Source of the DNA: Sorex araneus
Taxonomy: Eukaryota > Chordata > Mammalia > Eulipotyphla > Soricidae
Direction: 5' to 3'
Assembly: GCF_027595985.1 (NCBI RefSeq)
Contig: NC_073305.1
Location: forward strand, 164,685,184-164,749,183
Length of the DNA: 64,000 nt
In this document: positions 59,618 to 64,000 of the stretch, in pieces
Position numbering within the stretch: the stretch's first letter is position 1
Layout: every line of letters begins with the position of its first letter
Notes under the pieces: model-generated
Database searches by the model: none
Told to the model about the DNA's origin: nothing
Seen by the model: the letters and a program-made list of their open reading frames with translations, nothing else
Position numbers and translations under genes: made by a program

Positions 59618-59846
59618 AGGGGGAAAAGTCCACTACAAAAACACACGTACTGCATGGTTTTGAATATATGAAATGTCCAGCGAACTACAGAGGCAGAGAT
59701 CAGTGAGCTGGGAACAGGGAGACTACTGTCTAAACTGTGATGGAGTGATTGAAAGTTCTGGAATTAAGAAGTGGTGATGGTTGTACCACACTGAGAATGT
59801 ACTAAAAAGCACTATAAAGTACACTATATGATGGTAAAATTTATGT

Positions 59847-60104
59847 CAGCACTGTAGCACTGTCGTCCCGTTGTTCATCAATTTGCTTGAGCGGGCACCA
59901 GTAACGTCTCCATTGTGAGCCTTGTTGTTACTGTTTTTGGCATATCGAATACGATGGGTAGCTTGCCAGGCTCTGCTATGGGGGCGGGATACTCTTGGTA
60001 GCTTGCCGGGCTTTCCAAGAGGGACGGAGGAATCGAACTGGGCTCGGCCGCATGCAAGGCAAATGCCCTACCTGCTGTGCTATGGCTCCAGTGCCCCCAT
60101 TTTT
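59847..60104 (-). mobile_element. Composite SINE, full copy, two-unit form
   Basis: Exact 12-bp target duplication TAAAATTTATGT at 59835 and 60105; tail CAGCACTGTAGCACTGTCGT. Confidence 0.9.
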
Positions 60105-60141
60105 TAAAATTTATGTTATGAGAATTATATCTCAAAAAATT

Positions 60142-60305
60142 TAGGGGCAGGAGAGACAGCACAATGGGTTGAGCACATGCTTTGCAGGCTCTAGGAGGCC
60201 TGAGTTTCATCTCTGTGGCAGCATGACCCTTGAGCACCTCTGGGAGTGATCCCCTGAGCACTGAACCAGGAGTAGTCCAGCACAACCAAAAACCAAACAA
60301 GCAAA
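60142..60305 (+). mobile_element. Shrew SINE
   Basis: GGGGCAGGAGAGACAGCACA head, GGGAGTGATCCCCTGAGCAC, AACCAAAAACCAAAC tail. Confidence 0.75.
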
Positions 60306-60320
60306 TAGAACTTCACAGCA

Positions 60321-60498
60321 CTTGGGCCAGAGAGATAGTACAGCAGGTAGGATGCTTGCCTTGCACGTGGTCAAGCCAGATTTTATCCTGGGAATACTAT
60401 ATAGTTCCCTGAGCCCTTGAGTAATCCCTATGTCATCCCTAAACCAGGAGTAAGCCCAGAGCACTGCTGGGTGTGGCTCAAAACCCAAACAAAATAAT
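60321..60498 (+). mobile_element. Shrew SINE
   Basis: GGGCCAGAGAGATAGTACAG head, GAGCACTGCTGGGTGTGGCT. Confidence 0.8.
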
Positions 60499-60548
60499 TC
60501 AAAGTGTCTAGGTACACCTACTAGGTTTTCTGTTAAAAAAAAATCCAG

Positions 60549-61020
60549 CAGATAAATACAGGTATTGGTGGAGCTATGGAGAAACAGCATATAGCATGCC
60601 TACACATGCTAGGGAAAAATGCTAATTGATACAGCCACTTGAAAACATAGCCTACCCATTCCTCAAAGTGACACATGGATTTAGCTTTGTGCTTGCCTTT
60701 TGGCAGCCCCGCCCTGCGCTGTTAGGATATTACCAGTCCAACTAGCAATTCTACTCTGAAGTGCTTATCCATGAAAAGTGAAAACACAAGAAGATACAGA
60801 AACCTGACCTAAATACTAATAGCAGCACAATTCATAATAGACAAAAGTCTGGAACAAGTTAAATATCCACACACTGAGAAGTGAATCAACCATTTCTAAA
60901 ATGAAGTCTCTTTCAGCCATAAAAGATGAAGGTCTACACACATGCTACAACATGGATGAACCTTGAAAACATGTTGCTAGGTGAAAGAAATGAGACAGAC
61001 AGGACGATATGTTACATACT
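60549..61020 (+). mobile_element. Old L1 3' region, left part
   Basis: GGTGGAGCTATGGAGAAACA, AGCAGCACAATTCATAATAG, AGCCATAAAAGATGAAGGTC and CTACAACATGGATGAACCTT lie in L1 order. An unrelated stretch of about 50 bp interrupts it near 60680-60725. Confidence 0.75.
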
Positions 61021-61140
61021 ATAGTCTTCAAGGTTCTCCCCCATTTCGTGTGTTGAAAACCTGCCCAGTAAGAGGCTACTTGGGACTCTGGGGTGATTAG
61101 ATAATGAGGGCAGAGCTCTCATAATGTAGTAAGAGCTCTC
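61021..61140 (+). repeat. Old dispersed mammalian repeat, left part
   Basis: TGTGTTGAAAACCTGCCCAG, GGGTGATTAGATAATGAGGG, AGAGCTCTCATAATGTAGTA: a mammalian interspersed repeat whose family name I cannot assign. Continues at 62530. Confidence 0.5.
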
Positions 61141-61148
61141 CTAAGCCA

Positions 61149-61320
61149 GAGGGCTGGAGAGACAGTTGAGTGGGCTGAGTGTGTGCACTACATACAGAAG
61201 GTTCATTTTCTTACACCACATAGTTTTACAAGCATGGCCTGGAACAAACCCTGAGTCCTCAGCCAGGAGTAGCCTTCCAACACTGCCAAATGTGGCTCGA
61301 AGAAATAAAAAAATAAATGA
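61149..61320 (+). mobile_element. Shrew SINE
   Basis: GGGCTGGAGAGACAGTTGAG head, CAGGAGTAGCCTTCCAACAC, AATAAAAAAATAAAT tail. Confidence 0.7.
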
Positions 61321-61330
61321 AAATTCATCA

Positions 61331-61605
61331 CCATCATCATCATCATCATCATCATCGCGTTAATTGTCGAATTTCTCGAACGGTCTCAGTGACATCTCCA
61401 TCCATCCTAGTCCTGAGATTTTAGCTCTCTCTACTCATCCTTCTCAATGATGCTGCATTGGAGGCTCTTTCAGGATCAGGGGAATGAGACCCAGCTTGTT
61501 ACTGGTTTTGCATATTAATACACCATTGGGACCTTTCGAGTCTCTCCCATGTGGGCAAGAAACTCCCGGTAGTTTGCCAGGTTCTCCCAGAGGGAGAAAT
61601 AGGCT
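61331..61605 (-). mobile_element. Divergent long relative of the composite-SINE body
   Basis: On the minus strand: GAGAACCTGGCAAACTACCG, GGTGTATTAATATGCAAAAC, CAGTAACAAG, then about 100 extra bases (including CTCCAATGCAGCATCATTGA), then GATGGAGATGTCACTGAGAC and (ATG)n tail. Confidence 0.6.
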
Positions 61606-62475
61606 CTAAGATGTCACCCGGGAGCTTGGCTTAATAGTCTTTGGATGTTGGCCCTTGGTGGGATTACACGGCGCCGGGGTCAGTCCCTGGGTGTGACCAC
61701 CTAGCTACTGGGAAATGGGAAATCTGGGCAGAGGAGGCCCAGTCCCCATCTGAGCAGGCTTGGAGGTCTCAGCCCCGGGTCCCACACACCTGGGTTCCTC
61801 TGCTGGTACCTTCATGCGTGAGGCTCATCCAAACATGTGGAGAGGGGCCTTGAGCATGGCTATGGCTAGGCTCCAGAGGCCTTCGGCTGCTAGGAGCTCT
61901 GCTCGGGGCAGAGAGGGAAGCTGGAGCCCATCCCCTCTGAGGGGCCCCGGGGAAGACATGAAAATTAAAAGGCCCAAAGAAGTGTGTGCTTTGCATGCAG
62001 CAGACCCAGGTACATCAATAGGGAAGAAGCCAGCGCTCAGTGAGAAAGTTTTAGAAGCATGACATATTGATATATTGATGGCAGCAGACTCAGCCAAGTG
62101 CCAAGGACTGGAACCAGAATAAAGGTGAGGGCTCAGTTTTATCGAATATCTGATGGGAATAGAGGCCCTTGTAGGCAGCAGGCACGCAATTACAGAAGCA
62201 GGAATTCCTCAGTGTGTTACATGCAAAGTCGAATCAGCACCCTTTATTTCAAGGACACTCAGAGCCAACTCTTCAGTCACACGGCAAGGGGTTATCTAGA
62301 GGCTGTTGGGCACTAAATACACTAGAGTTGCAGTATGTTTCTAGAAGCCTTTCATTTCTCCTGCTGCTCAGCTGTTCATGAGCAGGGGCTTAATTTTCTC
62401 ATTGCATATTCGGCCCCCCATGGTCCCCCAAGGACTGAGTACCAAGTGTAGCTCTAACATCAAAGAGATACATTT
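61606..62475. other. Intergenic DNA, G+C-richer, partly unclassified
   Basis: 61606-61960 is unusually G+C-rich and may continue the longer relative at 61331. A SINE head fragment (TTTGCATGCAGCAGACCCAG at 61989) and a SINE 3' piece near 62400 are visible. No gene recognised. Confidence 0.4.
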
Positions 62476-62535
62476 CATATATATATATATACACACACAT
62501 ATATATGTACATATACATATATATATATATATATA
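62476..62535. repeat. (AT)n / (AC)n palindromic microsatellite
   Basis: ATATATATATATACACACAC followed by TATATGTACATATACATATA and more AT units; can fold on itself. Confidence 0.9.
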
Positions 62536-62715
62536 AAAGAGACCAGAGGAAAAGGCCCTTGTCCCTTCTGTCCTCTAAGACTCAGGCTGGCAGTCTGCCA
62601 CTCAGGAAGGCCTGATTGTGTTGGCATCATGATCTCCAACTGCCAGCTTCTAGAACCGAGACAACTAAATTTCTGCCTTTATAAGTTGGCCAGTGTCTGG
62701 TAGTTTGTTACAGCA
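62530..62715 (+). repeat. Old dispersed mammalian repeat, right part
   Basis: TATAAAAGAGACCAGAGGAA, CAACTGCCAGCTTCTAGAAC, AACTAAATTTCTGCCTTTAT and TCTGGTAGTTTGTTACAGCA continue the element begun at 61021. Confidence 0.5.
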
Positions 62716-62810
62716 CTTCCCATGTATCGAGACTATATGATCCCATTCATATGAGGTGCAGAACCCACAAATTTAGACACAGAGGGCAGATGTGCAGTTT
62801 CTTTGGGCTG
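62716..62810 (+). mobile_element. Old L1 3' region, right part
   Basis: ACTATATGATCCCATTCATA then TGAGGTGCAGAACC continues the L1 left part that stops at 61020. Confidence 0.6.
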
Positions 62811-62884
62811 AGGAATGAGTTGGGGAAGTCTTTGGCATTCTAAATCATATCTATTTTTATATGTATATATACATATGTATATTG

Positions 62885-63047
62885 TTTTTTTGGATCACAC
62901 CCAGCAATGCACAGGGGTTACTCCTGGCTCTGCACTCAGGAATTACTGCTGGCAGTGCTCAGGGGACTATATAGGATGCTGGGGATCAAACCCCGGCCCA
63001 CGGAGTGCAAGGCAAATGCCCCTACCCGCTGTGCTATCACTCCAGCC
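62885..63047 (-). mobile_element. Young shrew SINE
   Basis: AGCAATGCACAGGGGTTACT, GGACTATATAGGATGCTGGG, TATCACTCCAGCC. Confidence 0.9.
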
Positions 63048-63049
63048 TG

Positions 63050-63402
63050 TAAATTATATCTTAATAAACTTCTTAGAGAAGGTAGAGAAGTAAATCTCAG
63101 CCAAAAAAAAAGAAGAAGAAGAAAAGAAAATTCAGCACAAATCTGGCTGCTGTCCTTGCTTTTTCTTTGCCCTCCAGCTCAGTCTATTAAATTTCACAGG
63201 ATGACTCAGTGGCCTTGGGGTTTCTGGGAAAGGCCTGGAACTCTCCAGGCCCTTGGTGGTCCCGCCCATCTCCATCCATCGGTCCTGCTTAGAACCCAAG
63301 GGGATGATGGGACCTAGATCACCTTCTAGGTGTGATGAGGACCCTTGGCCACAGTTGGGCCCCCAGAGCAACCTCCATGTGAAGTCAAACTCCACTCACG
63401 TT
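63050..63402. other. Intergenic DNA
   Basis: Nothing recognised; G+C rises towards the right end. Confidence 0.45.
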
Positions 63403-63568
63403 GGGGCCGCAGCGGTAGCACAGCGGGTGGGGCGCTGTCCTTGCACACACCGCCAACCTGGGTCCGCCCAGCACCCTAGGAGTGATCCCTGAGCTCAGAG
63501 CCACGAGTAAGTCCTGAATCCCACCAGGTGTGCAACCCCACCCCGCCCCCCAGCCAAAAAAAAAAAAA
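63403..63568 (+). mobile_element. Shrew SINE
   Basis: GGGGCCGCAGCGGTAGCACA head, ACCAGGTGTGCAACCCC and A tail. Confidence 0.85.
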
Positions 63569-63720
63569 TGCTAGTTAGGACTTTGCCTTGCATGGAGTTT
63601 AATCCCCGGGACTCCAAATGGTCTCCTGAGCACCACCAGGAGTGACCCCTGAGCGCAGACTCAGGAATAAGCCCCGTACACCAGTGACTCTGATTAAAAA
63701 ATCAAAGCAATAAAAACGAA
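63569..63720 (+). mobile_element. Shrew SINE, head truncated
   Basis: TTTGCCTTGCATGGAGTTTA, GCACCACCAGGAGTGACCCC; sits in the A tail of the preceding SINE. Confidence 0.75.
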
Positions 63721-63763
63721 GTTAAAAAAAATCTAAAATATATATATAATAGATTGCATGAAC

Positions 63764-64000
63764 GGTGAGCAGGCTCTCCGCGGTCGCTGTTGGCTGGGTA
63801 CACCCACGAGGGACCTGTTTGCCTGCGCCGGTCCCCGGAATCAGACCGGGTCTGCAGAACCTGTTCCGAGCAGGTGTGGGGCGCGCAGGAGACGTCCCCG
63901 AACCGGTTTCACCAGAACCCGGCCAGCAGAGCTGCTCTGTCCACCTGCCACCGCGCCCGCCGCGCTCCTCCAGCCTCCGCCTCTGCGTGCTGGTTAATCA
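63764..64000. promoter_or_regulatory. Edge of a CpG island
   Basis: About 23 CpG dinucleotides in 237 bp, with clusters such as GGGGCGCGCAGG and CACCGCGCCCGCCGCGC, in a window otherwise depleted of CpG outside exons and young repeats. By human gene order the next gene is HEBP2 on the same strand, so this may be its promoter-proximal region. No HEBP2 coding sequence is visible before the window ends. Confidence 0.55.

Larger units (their letters stand above)
59440..60141 (+). mobile_element. Old L1 3' end, interrupted
   Basis: AGCAGCATTATTCACAGTGA, GAATATATGAAATGTCCAGC and TTATGTTATGAGAATTATAT match the end of old mammalian L1s in order. Broken by an AAAAG microsatellite and a composite SINE. 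Confidence 0.65.

Noticed and set aside
63758-63997. 79-codon frame in the terminal CpG-rich segment as the start of HEBP2
   Set aside because: The translation does not resemble HEBP2; more likely promoter or 5' UTR sequence.

Overview
This is nuclear DNA from a mammal, almost certainly a shrew (Soricidae; Sorex is my best guess). The evidence is a very dense tRNA-derived SINE family with internal A- and B-box promoter motifs, roughly one copy per 700 bp. These copies sit among L1 fragments, microsatellites and spliced genes with GT/AG introns. The gene order matches human 6q23.3.

Layout. (1) 1-21775: the 3' end of ARFGEF3 (BIG3) on the + strand. The last six coding exons (1966-2080, 2858-2960, 3198-3329, 7702-7823, 9587-10808, 13422-13613) give about 628 residues in one continuous reading frame with consensus splice sites, ending in TAA. 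A candidate 8.1-kb 3' UTR runs to a poly(A) signal at 21756. (2) 21776-45986: intergenic DNA without a recognisable gene, filled with SINEs, L1 3'-UTR-like pieces and simple repeats. (3) 45987-50481: a two-exon gene for a 164-residue single-pass membrane protein, identified as SMIM28; its C-terminal tail carries a PPSY motif. (4) 50600-63700: intergenic DNA with an 780-bp purine-only satellite-like tract, old L1 pieces split by later insertions, and a U6 snRNA pseudogene inserted into L1. (5) 63760-64000: the edge of a CpG island, plausibly the promoter region of the next gene (HEBP2 by human order), although no coding exon is visible.

The most interesting non-genic signal is a second, composite SINE. 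It has the same tRNA-like head as the common shrew SINE, but a different body and a CAGTGA/CAGTGCTA-type tail instead of poly(A). Several full copies carry target-site duplications, so the composite moves as a unit. Three headless copies all start at about the same internal point, and one of these has its own exact 12-bp target-site duplication. This suggests that the body is, or was, an independent mobile unit. A divergent copy at 61331 contains about 100 bp of additional internal sequence.

All family assignments come from reading the sequence and remembered family features. No database search was run.
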